Shown here piece by piece: positions 9,200-17,416 of a DNA stretch of 64,000 nucleotides (the stretch's first letter is position 1; every line of letters begins with the position of its first letter). The notes below the pieces were generated by a model. That model was not told the DNA's origin and searched no databases. It saw only the letters and a program-made list of their open reading frames with translations. A program made the translations under genes and the position numbers. Source of the DNA: Gammaproteobacteria bacterium (GTDB lineage: Bacteria; Pseudomonadota; Gammaproteobacteria; Competibacterales; Competibacteraceae); assembly GCA_024235095.1 (NCBI GenBank), contig JACKNC010000003.1:613341-677340 (forward strand), given 5' to 3'.

Positions 9200-9367
9200 G
9201 CGCGGCGTTATCGGGCAACGCGGGGGCATCACGTCGCTATGTTCAGCGCAGTGGTAGGTGAAGATGGCCACGCCATCGCCGGTGATAAATCCGTGCTAGG
9301 TGACTTCCCGTTTACAGAAAGGACACCTTTCGACCGGGATCGATGAAAATCTGATGCGATTATTCAT
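9200..9367 (-). pseudogene. Possible small zinc-ribbon protein with in-frame stop
   Basis: From the ATG at 9367 the frame reads MNNRIRFSSIPVERCPFCK, REVT, an in-frame TAG, then HGFITGDGVAIFTYHCAEH. The CPFC...HC..H spacing could bind one zinc. The TAG could be one base away from CAG. It lies 16 bp after the glycerate-kinase stop and before garD, as a small operon member would. Its C-terminal limit is unclear. I do not recognise the family; the call rests on the motif and position only. Confidence 0.35.
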
Positions 9368-9382
9368 TAGCGCACACTCCAT

Positions 9383-10672
9383 TTACCGCCTGGCGGGTTC
9401 GGTCACCAGGATCGCCCGAAAATCATTGACGTTGGTCAAGGTCGGCCCGGTGATCACTGAATTACCCAAGGCTTGGAAAAAGCCATGACCGTCGTTGTTG
9501 GCTAAACGCTCGCGCGGCTTAATGCCTTGCGCCCAGGCGCGGGCCAGGGTGTCCGGCGCGAGATACGCGCCGGCGATGTCTTCCTGACCATCCACCCCGT
9601 CGGTGTCGCCGGCCAGGGCGTGGATGCCGGGCTGACCGTCCAGGGCGATACCCAGCGCCAGCAGAAACTCGACGTTGCGCCCGCCGCGTCCCTGACCACG
9701 CACCGTCACGGTGGTTTCGCCGCCGGAGAGCAGTACGCAGGGCGGCGAAAACGGCTGGCCGCGCAAGGCGACCTGCCGGGCAATGCCGGCCATGACCGTC
9801 CCCACGTCGCGCGCTTCGCCTTCCAGACTGTCACCCAGAATGTGAATGGCGAGGCCCGCCCGACGGGCTACGGTGGCAGCGGCTTCCAGCGCCATTTGCG
9901 GGGTCGCGATGAGATGCGTCTCGCCGCTGGCCAAACGCGGATCGCCCGATTTGACTGTTTCGCCCACCCCGCTTTTCAGCAGCGTTCGCGCGGTGGGCGG
10001 CGCGTCGATCCCGTAGCGGGCAAGAATCGCCAAGGCGTCGGCGCAGGCGGTCGAATCGGCCACGGTCGGCCCGGAGGCGATGTCCATGGGGTTGTCGCCG
10101 GGTACATCGGAGATCAGTAGCGTCACCACCCGGGCCGGGTGACAGGCCGCCGCCAGCCGGCCACCCTTGATCGCCGACAGGTGGCGGCGCACACAGTTTA
10201 TCTCCGAGATCGTCGCCCCACTGTTGAGTAAGGCGCGATTGATCGCCTGTTTGTCCGCCAGGGTCAGTCCTTCCCCTGGCAGCGGCAACAGGGCCGAGCC
10301 GCCGCCGGAGATCAGGCACAGCACCACATCGTTGGCGTTCAACCCACGCACCTGGTCGAGAATTCGCCGGGCGGCGGCAAGACCGGCAGCGTCTGGCACT
10401 GGATGGGCGGCTTCGATAATCTCGATGCGCGGGCAAGGCACGGCGTAGCCGTAGCGGGTCACCACCAACCCCTCTAGCGGACCGGGCCAATGGTCTTCCA
10501 CCGCCTTAGCCATGGCTGCCGACGCCTTGCCGGCGCCAATCACGATCAGCCGGCCGGCGGGCGGTTCTGGCAAATAGGGCGGCACACACCGCGCCGGTTG
10601 GGCGGCGGCAATGGCGGTCTCGAACATCTCCCGCAATAACGCCTGGGCGTCGACAGTCTTCGGTGTGTCCAT
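9383..10672 (-). CDS. Glycerate 2-kinase, MOFRL family
   Basis: 429 residues, full length for the GckA/TtuD-type glycerate kinase (glycerate + ATP to 2-phosphoglycerate), unrelated in fold to GarK. Markers: VIGAGKASAAMAKA near residue 47, LISGGGSALLPLP, INCVRRHLSAIKGGRLA, LISDVPGDNPMDIASGPT and the C-terminal MOFRL segment GGETTVTVRGQGRGGRN..ALAGDTDGVDG. It is the only intact gene of what looks like a galactarate/glucarate operon; garD and pta downstream are broken. The start ATG at 10672 gives the usual family length. Confidence 0.92.
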   Translation of the reverse strand: MDTPKTVDAQALLREMFETAIAAAQPARCVPPYLPEPPAGRLIVIGAGKASAAMAKAVEDHWPGPLEGLVVTRYGYAVPCPRIEIIEAAHPVPDAAGLAAARRILDQVRGLNANDVVLCLISGGGSALLPLPGEGLTLADKQAINRALLNSGATISEINCVRRHLSAIKGGRLAAACHPARVVTLLISDVPGDNPMDIASGPTVADSTACADALAILARYGIDAPPTARTLLKSGVGETVKSGDPRLASGETHLIATPQMALEAAATVARRAGLAIHILGDSLEGEARDVGTVMAGIARQVALRGQPFSPPCVLLSGGETTVTVRGQGRGGRNVEFLLALGIALDGQPGIHALAGDTDGVDGQEDIAGAYLAPDTLARAWAQGIKPRERLANNDGHGFFQALGNSVITGPTLTNVNDFRAILVTEPARR

Positions 10673-10801
10673 GATCTTCTCCGCGGGGGGTGATACCGAT
10701 TCTCAATGGAATTTGAAGTGTGAATTCTGGTTCTGTTACGTTAGCTGAGAGGGTCCGATTTCGGTAAGCTACACGGCCCCTGTTCTGACTTGAGAACCCG
10801 C

Positions 10802-10863
10802 ATGATCGACTTTAGAGGCCACCGCTTTGAACGAGACCTCATTCTGACGAGTGTCCGGTGGTA
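10802..10863 (+). pseudogene. N-terminal stub of an IS6-family transposase
   Basis: MIDFRGHRFERDLILTSVRWY matches the start of IS6/IS26-type transposases. The frame ends abruptly at the TA where the AT-rich IS630-like element begins. The remainder of the IS6 gene is not found on the far side, so a deletion accompanied or followed the insertion. The 130 bases before it, back to the glycerate kinase, hold nothing else recognised. Confidence 0.6.
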
Positions 10864-11793
10864 CAGTCAAACAGTTTTTAGATAGTTTTAAAAACCGCTG
10901 TTAGAGCATCAAAAAGATTTTGGCAATTTAGAAGGATTTTTTTCAATTTTCCCTTGAGAATAGCCCAATAGTTTTCGATAGGATTCAAATCAGGTGAATA
11001 AGGAGGTAAGAATAACAATTGGTGCCCATTTTCTTCAATAATATTTCTTGTCTCTTCGGATTTATGGAAACTCGCATTATCCATAACGATAATGCAATTT
11101 TTTGGAAGCACAGGGATTAGGCATTTCTCAAGCCAATTATTAAATATCTCCGTATCCGTATTACATGCATAGGCTAGGGGAGCAATGATTTCATTATTGA
11201 TGAGACCACTTATTCAGTTTTTCAGTGGGTTTGCTTTTCCGCTCACCGATAATAATTTCGCCTCTTGGACTCCAACCCCATTCATTTCTAATATTGTCGT
11301 GAAATCCAGATTCATCAACATATTGGGCTCCATTTTCACGCGACGCATTTTGCTCTACTCGTTGAGTAAACTCCATTCTTTCTTGTTCATCTCTTCCTTC
11401 GTACAGAAACGTTTTTTTATAAGTGATCTTGAGTGCCTTCAATCTTGCTTAAACGGATGAAGGCTTAACAGAAAAGTGTTCTGCGATCTGTTTTATGGTC
11501 ACAGAAGGATTGTTTCTAATGTAATCCGCTAAATCAGAGTCACTCAATTTCCTTGCACGAAATTTGGTTCTTTTTTTGGTTTAACATCCCCCGTTTGCAG
11601 ATACTGACGAACCCAACGATTCAGAGTATCCATCCCTATTTTGAAAAGTGTAATGATGTCCATCTTCGACAGGCCATTCAAGTAGCTCTGTATCACTCTT
11701 GTTCTTAAATCTTCACTATACGGCTTGGACATTGCACTACTCCATTTAGCTAATTTCTCCATCATATATTAACTAATAAAAACAGTTTGACTA
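10864..11793 (-). mobile_element. Degenerate AT-rich IS630-like element (~930 bp)
   Basis: Imperfect inverted ends (CAGTCAAAC.GTTTTTA) with TA at both flanks (10862-10863, 11794-11795). The transposase is broken into three frames: SKPYSEDLRTRVIQSYLNGLSK (HTH, ~11544-11740), ENGAQYVDESGFHDNIRNEW (first D, ~11194-11442) and CIIVMDNASFHKSE..YSPDLNPIENYW (second D and E, ~10878-11111). Its low GC contrasts sharply with the flanks and marks a foreign origin. It truncates the integron array at its distal end. Confidence 0.85.
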
Positions 11794-11802
11794 TATGTGT
11801 TT

Positions 11803-12363
11803 TCACAGCTTCTTTGCCTCTTTCCACAGCCGTTCCTTGCCAACTCGTTGGTGCCAGCTATCGAACTCCTCGCGGTACTTCGACAAGGGTTCAACGAGTT
11901 GCCGAGGATCTTCACTAAGAGAATATGCCATTCCCTCTTTGAACCAATTCGGCCTCAACCACTGGCCAATTACACCCAGCTGCTCCGATTGAAGATGGTG
12001 AATAATTTCATGGCGCAGAATAAACTCATTCCATCCAGCAGGGCCAATTACGATGCCAGATACGCCGACAGTCTTCGCCTTGGCCGGAGCGCGAAACCCG
12101 AATGCCTCAAAACACTTTGCAGAGGAACAGAACGTTGCCCGGGGCTTGTTGTGTATTGCGCCGACAGACGAATTCACGAAACTCAGCGCCAATTCGTAGA
12201 TGGAGTTCGCTTCCTCCGCCCTTGCGAGATCTTCAACGCACACTTCTTCAGAGACGCAAGTAACCTCATTCCATTCCGGATCCAGTACACGCATTGGCTT
12301 GTAAAATGCCCAGCCCACTACTGGTGCGAGCAACAAACCAATCAATGTGATTCTTATCAACAT
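11803..12363 (-). CDS. Exported HExxH putative metallopeptidase (integron cassette)
   Basis: 187 residues. The N-terminus MLIRITLIGLLLAPVVGWAF is a signal peptide or membrane anchor. The core carries RHEIIHHLQSEQLG, a gluzincin-like HExxH, followed by NWFKEGMAYSLSED, where the downstream Glu may be the third zinc ligand. CVSEEVC and FCSSAKCF provide possible disulfides. I do not recognise a named family. It is the most distal surviving cassette of the array; its own attC is missing, apparently removed with the IS630-like insertion. Confidence 0.65.
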   Translation of the reverse strand: MLIRITLIGLLLAPVVGWAFYKPMRVLDPEWNEVTCVSEEVCVEDLARAEEANSIYELALSFVNSSVGAIHNKPRATFCSSAKCFEAFGFRAPAKAKTVGVSGIVIGPAGWNEFILRHEIIHHLQSEQLGVIGQWLRPNWFKEGMAYSLSEDPRQLVEPLSKYREEFDSWHQRVGKERLWKEAKKL

Positions 12364-12378
12364 GCTGATCGTTTCAAC

Positions 12379-12444
12379 ACATAACGGCCTGGCTCACAGG
12401 AGAGCGAACGAAGTGAGCGAATCCTGTGGAGCCAATTGTTAAGT
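12379..12444 (-). other. attC recombination site (66 bp)
   Basis: In cassette orientation the ends are ACTTAAC (R'') and GTTATGT (R'). Between them lie a GGCTCCACAGGATTCGC arm and its complement around an AGTGAGC-type centre. It follows the frameshifted nuclease gene, whose stop lies inside the site. Confidence 0.8.
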
Positions 12445-13459
12445 TTCATTGTCACTGTATTCCAATGATTCTTTAACTAGGCTGCGATATTCGTTAATGA
12501 GACGATAATTATTTTTTGCCTCACCGTGTGTGCCACCACTGCTAAATTCAACCACTTGTCTTAGATGTGGATTTGATTTCTTAGTTAAGAATTGAGAAAT
12601 GTTACTTAAAAAGCGTCCACTTTGACCTACATTTTCGCCAATCCCTGATTCAAATAATTTTTGTTTTATATCTTCCCTGTCAAATACTTTGTCATCAGAG
12701 AGTAGCAATTTGAAAAATACTTTTAATCTTGGCGTTAACTCACTATCTCGGTTAAACGTAGATATAAGTTCCCTTTTCAATGAATCAGAATCTAAACTGG
12801 ATTTTTCTAAAGAAAATGAACTTTGTTTAGGTAGTGACTTTTCTTTATTCTTGGTTTCTCGCCGTTTTATATAATCTTTTGCTTCAGGCAATGGAATAAT
12901 GATAGAGGGGTTTATATATAAGTTATTGTCTTCATCTATAATATGGCTCTAGCTTTACACACTCTATATCGATACCAAAACCAGTTAGCCACAATACAGC
13001 TGATATAACGTCAGAATGAAATTCCTTTGATGCAAGAATAATTCTCTGCTGGTTATTTAAGTTGTCTATTTCTTCATCGATGAAATCTTCGATTTTTAAA
13101 CCTGCTTCATCTTCATTTGATCCAAGATATTCAGCATAGATATTTTTTATTTCTTCATATGTGAAGTTTGAACAATAAGAAGCATACTTAATTGATTGCC
13201 ATTCAACAGCAGTACCAGAATCATCTCTTTTTAATTCAACGACTACCAAGTTGGCTTTTTTATCTATAGCTAATAAATCCAACCGAGATCGAGTTGGTAA
13301 CTCATATTCTTTAGCAATAATAAGTAATTGTTCACCTAATATTTCAGGTGTTTTTTCTATCCATTCTTGAATATCAAAACGTTCTCTCAATCCCAAAGAG
13401 CTAAATGTTGCTTTGGATAATTCCTTGAGCGTTTTATTCTCTATATCAACTTTGTACAT
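12439..13459 (-). pseudogene. PD-(D/E)XK-type nuclease-like protein with a frameshift (integron cassette)
   Basis: The first frame (13459-12932) starts MYKVDIENKTLKELSKATFSSL and holds the nuclease-like core RSRLDLLAIDKKANLVVVELKRD (D, ExK). It ends at LEPYYR-stop. In the next frame the sequence continues DEDNNLYINPSIIIPLPEAKDY, exactly what follows in family members (IIPLPEA), so one base is missing or gained near 12935. The C-terminal part (to 12439) looks like a winged-helix-like domain. Markedly AT-rich, typical of cassette genes of foreign origin. If the indel is real, the C-terminal domain is lost. Confidence 0.75.
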
Positions 13460-13472
13460 GTTTCTTCCAAAA

Positions 13473-13590
13473 ACTTAACGACCCAATCACCGAGCCGACG
13501 GAGTGGAGCAATTTTTGTGGTAAAAGAGCGAAAGCGACACCACAAAAATTGTGCAACGTAGCTGGCTCCGCATGCATTAGCTTGTTAGAT
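13473..13590 (-). other. attC recombination site (118 bp)
   Basis: Cassette-orientation ends ATCTAAC (R'') and GTTAAGT (R'). Internal arms ACCACAAAAATTG / CAATTTTTGTGGT and AGCTGGCTCCG / CGGAGC fold into a long hairpin. It belongs to the SDR cassette. Confidence 0.85.
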
Positions 13591-13643
13591 TGATTAATTA
13601 CTTTGTGTGTAATTATGTGTGTCTTTTTCTTTTTACCGTCAAC

Positions 13644-14342
13644 TCACCATCTAACATTATTGCCAAAACGATCTAGATATCGAAGACCAGCTTTTCCCTC
13701 TTGCGATATAATAGTATCAACAATATCAACTATCACCTCTTCGACGGAAAATTTCGCATCTTCACCTCCGATATCTGTCTTAATCCATCCAGGTGCCAAA
13801 AGGAGAATTGCATGGTCTTTTCCCTGACGAACTGAAAAACTTCGCATGATCATATTCAACGCCGCTTTACTTGCACGATAAACGTCATTTCCACCTTTTT
13901 CATTATCAGCTATGCTCCCCTGACCAGATGACATAGCACCAACAATTCCACCTCGACGAACATTCCCGGCAATCTGTTCAAGAACTCGCATGGGTGAAAG
14001 CGTATTTGTTACCATAACTCGAATAAACTCTTCTATTGAAATTTCACCGATGGTTTCTTTCATGCCATTTTTATTGGCGACTCCCGCATTAACGAAAAGG
14101 AGATCTAATATCTCGCCAATAATATTAGATTTGAGACGTTCAATTTGATCTGGAAGTGTTATATCGAGATACTGTATTCGAAGTGATTTTTCCCATTTTT
14201 CAGCCAACTCATGAAGCTTGGTCCTATTACCTTCTCGTACAGTTCCAATTACATTCCATTTACGTTTTAATAATTCTTCTGTAATCGCCAACCCAAGTCC
14301 TCTTGACGATCCAACTATCAGGGCTGTTTTGGTTTCTGACAT
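13644..14342 (-). CDS. Short-chain dehydrogenase/reductase (integron cassette)
   Basis: About 232 residues. Rossmann NAD(P) motif VGSSRGLGLAI at residue ~8, NAGVANKNG (NAG motif), MSSGQGS (catalytic Ser region) and YRASKAALNM (YxxxK). A complete catalytic set suggests an active oxidoreductase, substrate unknown. I start at 14342 (MSETKTAL) because AGGAGG precedes it by six bases; longer frames upstream would run into the neighbouring attC. Low GC relative to the PKS genes fits a captured cassette. Confidence 0.88.
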   Translation of the reverse strand: MSETKTALIVGSSRGLGLAITEELLKRKWNVIGTVREGNRTKLHELAEKWEKSLRIQYLDITLPDQIERLKSNIIGEILDLLFVNAGVANKNGMKETIGEISIEEFIRVMVTNTLSPMRVLEQIAGNVRRGGIVGAMSSGQGSIADNEKGGNDVYRASKAALNMIMRSFSVRQGKDHAILLLAPGWIKTDIGGEDAKFSVEEVIVDIVDTIISQEGKAGLRYLDRFGNNVRW

Positions 14343-14427
14343 ACTAACCCTCCTTTGCGTTTTCGCCGAAATTTCATTACCCAGGCACTCTTTCACTTTT
14401 GTATTATACCTGTGGCGCACAACGGAA

Positions 14428-14632
14428 ATCTAACGGGCGCGAGTTGAGCGTCATCCCGCACGGAGCGTCTCTACCGCCCGGCCAGGGAACTATGAAGTTC
14501 CATGAGTCGTGGTGAGTGGCAGGGACGCGAGTACGGGACGACGAAGTCGCCCCGAAGGGGTGACGTTCCAACGAGGGTTGGACGGCACGCAGCGCCGAGA
14601 ACCTGAAGTTGGCAACTCGCGCCCCGTTCGTC
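14428..14632 (-). other. ORF-less integron cassette / very long attC, copy A (205 bp)
   Basis: In cassette orientation it runs from GACGAAC-GGGGCGCGAGTTG to CAACTCGCGCCC-GTTAGAT, so R'', L'', L' and R' are all present, around about 170 bp of hairpin-rich DNA. Copy B at 16651-16855 has exactly the same length and nearly the same sequence. No credible ORF lies between this site and the attC of the Fic cassette. Confidence 0.7.
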
Positions 14633-14657
14633 GGCGCGCAGCGCCGACGAACGTCGA

Positions 14658-14714
14658 AGGTAACGGGCGGCCAAACAGGCGGCGAAGCCGGCCGTTTGGG
14701 CGTCCCCGTTGACC
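14658..14714 (-). other. attC of the Fic cassette (57 bp)
   Basis: Ends GGTCAAC and GTTACCT in cassette orientation, with arms GGGGACGCCCAAACGGCC / GGCCGCCC and a CGGCTTCGCCG centre. It starts seven bases after the fic stop codon. Confidence 0.65.
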
Positions 14715-14720
14715 GCAGTG

Positions 14721-16088
14721 CTAGCCGCCGAAATGCTTCTCGACGACATCCTGGATGAACCGCCTGCAAATAGCCTCAACCTTTTCCGAGCGTGTACTTC
14801 CATTCTTGGCCCTCACCACAAAGGCTTCCTCATCAAACTGATATCCGATCTCAACAAAGGATGGGACATTTGGTGCTGACAATGCGTCAAGCTTTTCGTA
14901 ATGAAATGACCCTGATGGTTCCTCTCGACTGATATGTAGTGTTACGTCTGCTTGGTTCTTCAGTGCATAGCTTGGTGAACCGAAAAAGAAAAGGTAGCGA
15001 CTAGCTTGCGCACCGCTACGAACGTCGAGACGGAAAAACCATGTTTTCTTAGCTGAACCAAAGTTCTTAAGCGACAGATATTTCTCGAACTCAAGCATGC
15101 CGAAGTCTCTAAAGTAAACGTCTCCTAGGTCACTCGATGCCGCAAGAAACTCCACATTTTGCTTGAATAGGCTCTTTAGAAGCTCCATTGCATTCTTCCA
15201 GACTTCATATTGATTTGATGCGCGGGTCTTCTCTTTCTGGTCGAACTTGCTGGCGAGTGACTTAGCCCATTCGATCTTTTCTCTTTGCTCCTTGGCGGCC
15301 TCTTCGTATTCCTCAAGGCTTTCCTCGACGCACTCGGCTATTAGGGAAGCGAAGGGGGTAAGGTCAGAAGCTTGTGAAAACTCTAGCGCATCGTAGTACC
15401 TGAGGCGGTCTTCCCTAGTAACGACCGCAATAGGAAACCCGAAACGCATAAGAATAAGGTTCATCAACAACCTTGCTACGCGACCGTTCCCATCAATAAA
15501 TGGATGGATCGTAACAAACCAGGTGTGGGCTGCGCTCGCGGCCAGTAGTGCCTCAGGTGTTTCAAATAGATCGCCGGGTACGCTGGCTTTTTGTAGCCAT
15601 TGCCCAAACTGATCCATCTCGCTTGCTACGGATTCTGGTGCGGGTGGCTTGAACTCCGAGCCTCCGATTTCGACAATTACCGATCTATATCGCCCCGCCT
15701 CGTTGTCGTTAATACCTTTTAGCACTAACAGATGAATTTGACGTACATCGGACTCAGTGATGGGGCGACTGGGATTCGCTGCCAGTTCCTCAAGAAAGTC
15801 GAGAGCCACCGACAGGTTTCTTGCTTCTGCTTGATCCTTTAATGGTTTTCCGGTAATTGTGAGGCCGAGCTCCACGACGGTTCGAGTTTCGCCGACGTTT
15901 AGCGAATTGCCTTCGATTGCATTTGAGTGGTATATGTTTTTTATACGGAAGTACTTTCGAATAGTGTTCAATACTTCCGGAGTCAATGATCCCGTCGCGC
16001 GCATTGATGAAACGCGCTCCCCAATATTCCTTAGTAGGGTAAGCTGCGACGCTTCAACGTCGTAGGGGGTTCCCTTTACTTGCGGCAT
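14721..16088 (-). CDS. Fic-family protein (integron cassette)
   Basis: 455 residues. The Fic signature HPFIDGNGRVARLLMNLIL (near residue 195) matches HPFxxGNGRxxR, the catalytic loop for AMP transfer from ATP to target hydroxyls. An N-terminal SNAIEGN near residue 57 matches the (S/T)xxxE(G/N) inhibitory motif, so activity is probably held in check by the same polypeptide. After a charged helical stretch (ESLEEYEEAAKEQREKIEW) comes a ~180-residue C-terminal region I do not recognise. GGAG stands five bases before the ATG, and TATAAT overlaps the region just upstream, so a cassette-borne promoter is possible. Target unknown. Confidence 0.9.
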   Translation of the reverse strand: MPQVKGTPYDVEASQLTLLRNIGERVSSMRATGSLTPEVLNTIRKYFRIKNIYHSNAIEGNSLNVGETRTVVELGLTITGKPLKDQAEARNLSVALDFLEELAANPSRPITESDVRQIHLLVLKGINDNEAGRYRSVIVEIGGSEFKPPAPESVASEMDQFGQWLQKASVPGDLFETPEALLAASAAHTWFVTIHPFIDGNGRVARLLMNLILMRFGFPIAVVTREDRLRYYDALEFSQASDLTPFASLIAECVEESLEEYEEAAKEQREKIEWAKSLASKFDQKEKTRASNQYEVWKNAMELLKSLFKQNVEFLAASSDLGDVYFRDFGMLEFEKYLSLKNFGSAKKTWFFRLDVRSGAQASRYLFFFGSPSYALKNQADVTLHISREEPSGSFHYEKLDALSAPNVPSFVEIGYQFDEEAFVVRAKNGSTRSEKVEAICRRFIQDVVEKHFGG

Positions 16089-16140
16089 AGCAACTCCATT
16101 ATAAAAAAGATAAATGATCGGAAATTCGCGCGACTTTGGC

Positions 16141-16209
16141 GGCTAACGTTCGAGCTAACCGGGCCGCCGCGGCATGCCGCCGAGGGTCCGGTTGAGCGAG
16201 GGGTTAGCC
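16141..16209 (-). other. attC recombination site (69 bp)
   Basis: Ends GGCTAAC and GTTAGCC are perfect complements. The arms include CGGACCCTCGGCGGC / GCCGCGG. It belongs to the SnoaL-like cassette immediately to the right. Confidence 0.85.
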
Positions 16210-16219
16210 CGCACTCGCC

Positions 16220-16606
16220 TCACGCAGACTCCACGATCTTCCAGTAGGAGTCCTTGCGGATCACCTTCCCGCCACGGAATTCGTAGTGATCGCACCCACG
16301 GACCCTGACCTTCTCTCCGTCCGGCTTGGTACCCGTGAGGAGCCACTCGGACGCGACCATGTTGAGGTCTCCCCAATGGCGATCCTCGCCGTAGTGAACA
16401 TCCGGAAGACCCTTGAAGCGGCCGGCCAAGCCCTCTCTCACCGCCGCGCGACCGACAAACCGCGTGCCCCAAGAATCTGGCCCACGAGGCATGTCAAGTG
16501 TGCAGTCTTCGGCGAAGAAGCTCATGACTTTGTCGAGGTCATGAGCATTGAACGCCTCGAGGATGGCCTTCGCCGTTTGTACGGCGTCGAATGGGTGTTC
16601 AGGCAT
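16220..16606 (-). CDS. SnoaL-like / NTF2-fold protein (integron cassette)
   Basis: 128 residues. AILEAFNAHDLDKVMSFFAEDC at the start, RFVGRAAVREGL in the middle and VRGCDHYEFRGGKVIRKDSYWKI at the end are characteristic of the SnoaL/nuclear-transport-factor-2 superfamily of small cone-shaped proteins (isomerases, hydrolases or ligand binders). I start at the ATG at 16606; the longer frame upstream runs through the 205-bp attC. No signal peptide. Function cannot be fixed from the fold. Such genes are common in cassette arrays. Confidence 0.82.
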   Translation of the reverse strand: MPEHPFDAVQTAKAILEAFNAHDLDKVMSFFAEDCTLDMPRGPDSWGTRFVGRAAVREGLAGRFKGLPDVHYGEDRHWGDLNMVASEWLLTGTKPDGEKVRVRGCDHYEFRGGKVIRKDSYWKIVESA

Positions 16607-16650
16607 TTGGGCGTTCTCTTCGTCGCGGGGCACCAAGCGTTGTCTATGCG

Positions 16651-16855
16651 GGCTAACGGGCGCGAGTTGAGCGTCATCCCGCACGGAGCGTCGCTGTCGC
16701 CCGGCCAGGAAACTGTGAAGTTCCGTGCGTCGTGGTGGGCGGCAGGGACGCGAGTACGGGACGACGAAGTCGCCCCGAAGGGGTGACGTTCCAACGAGGG
16801 TTCGACGGCGCGTAGCGCCGAGAACCTGAAGTTGGCAACTCGCGCCCCGTTCGTC
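16651..16855 (-). other. ORF-less integron cassette / very long attC, copy B (205 bp)
   Basis: Same structure and length as copy A (14428-14632). Cassette-orientation ends are GACGAAC and GTTAGCC, with matching L boxes (GGGGCGCGAGTTG / CAACTCGCGCCC). It differs from copy A by scattered substitutions, so the duplication is not brand new. Confidence 0.7.
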
Positions 16856-16868
16856 GGCGCTTCGCGCC

Positions 16869-16928
16869 GACGAACGACCTGCTTCACCTGCCCCGCGTAG
16901 CGGGGTCAGGTGCAAGCCCCAGTTAGGC
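16869..16928 (-). other. attC recombination site (60 bp)
   Basis: Ends GCCTAAC and GTTCGTC in cassette orientation. Arms GCTTGCACCTGACCCCGC / GCGGGGCAGGTGAAGC form the stem. It belongs to the cassette at 16986-17330. Confidence 0.7.
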
Positions 16929-16985
16929 TGGTTGCGAATGTTGGCTTGCCAAAAAAGCGATAACTCAACCTACCGGCTAGATCGA

Positions 16986-17330
16986 CTAAATCCGTGGTGC
17001 AATTTTTCCCAGTTTTTCTAGCCGCGATTGAATCGCTCCTGACGTTCGCCGATGTTTTTGCGCCAATTGCAGAATCGTCAAGCCCGATTCGAATTTAGTA
17101 CAAAGTATTCGATCTTCAGATTCGTCCCATGATTTGCCAGCGTTCTCAGGTAATCGCTGTTCACGTTTTTGTCTTTCTTCAAGGCGTTCCAAAGCTCGTA
17201 CTGCAATAAAAAGAGCACGTAAAATAGATGGTTGTTGATAGGGACTATCATCAGGAAATATCTCGCCTGTACATGGATCAACTCCATCTACGAGAGATTG
17301 AATGATTTCCAATGCTTCAGAGGGTTTCAT
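16986..17330 (-). CDS. Small putative DNA-binding protein (integron cassette)
   Basis: 114 residues. The N-terminal half (EALEIIQSLVDGVDPCTGEIF and SILRALFIAVRALE) looks like a conserved domain of unknown function. The C-terminal half (WDESEDRILCTKFESGLTILQLAQKHRRTSGAIQSRLEKLG) has the shape of a SANT/Myb-like or helix-turn-helix motif, so DNA binding is likely. The middle is rich in Glu/Arg (LERLEERQKREQRL). Function otherwise unknown. Confidence 0.7.
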   Translation of the reverse strand: MKPSEALEIIQSLVDGVDPCTGEIFPDDSPYQQPSILRALFIAVRALERLEERQKREQRLPENAGKSWDESEDRILCTKFESGLTILQLAQKHRRTSGAIQSRLEKLGKIAPRI

Positions 17331-17345
17331 GATTTTTTGGGTCGG

Positions 17346-17406
17346 GCCTAACGTCTTTGCTCACCGGGGCCACGTCAGCGGCCTCCGCTGCAATGCCCAG
17401 TTAGGC
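17346..17406 (-). other. attC recombination site (61 bp)
   Basis: Ends GCCTAAC and GTTAGGC are perfect complements. The arms include TGGGCATTGCAG and ACGTCAGCGGCC. It belongs to the cassette at 17417-17956. Confidence 0.88.
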
Positions 17407-17416
17407 ATTCTCGTCG

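Noticed and set aside
7793..9271. Long rightward and leftward ORFs across garD as extra genes
   Set aside because: They have no protein-like motifs and are GC-driven shadows of the garD reading frames.
16607..16915. Extended N-terminus of the SnoaL-like protein (from 16915)
   Set aside because: The extra 103 codons run through the 205-bp attC and have no homologous look; copy A of that attC shows the same open frame without any gene.
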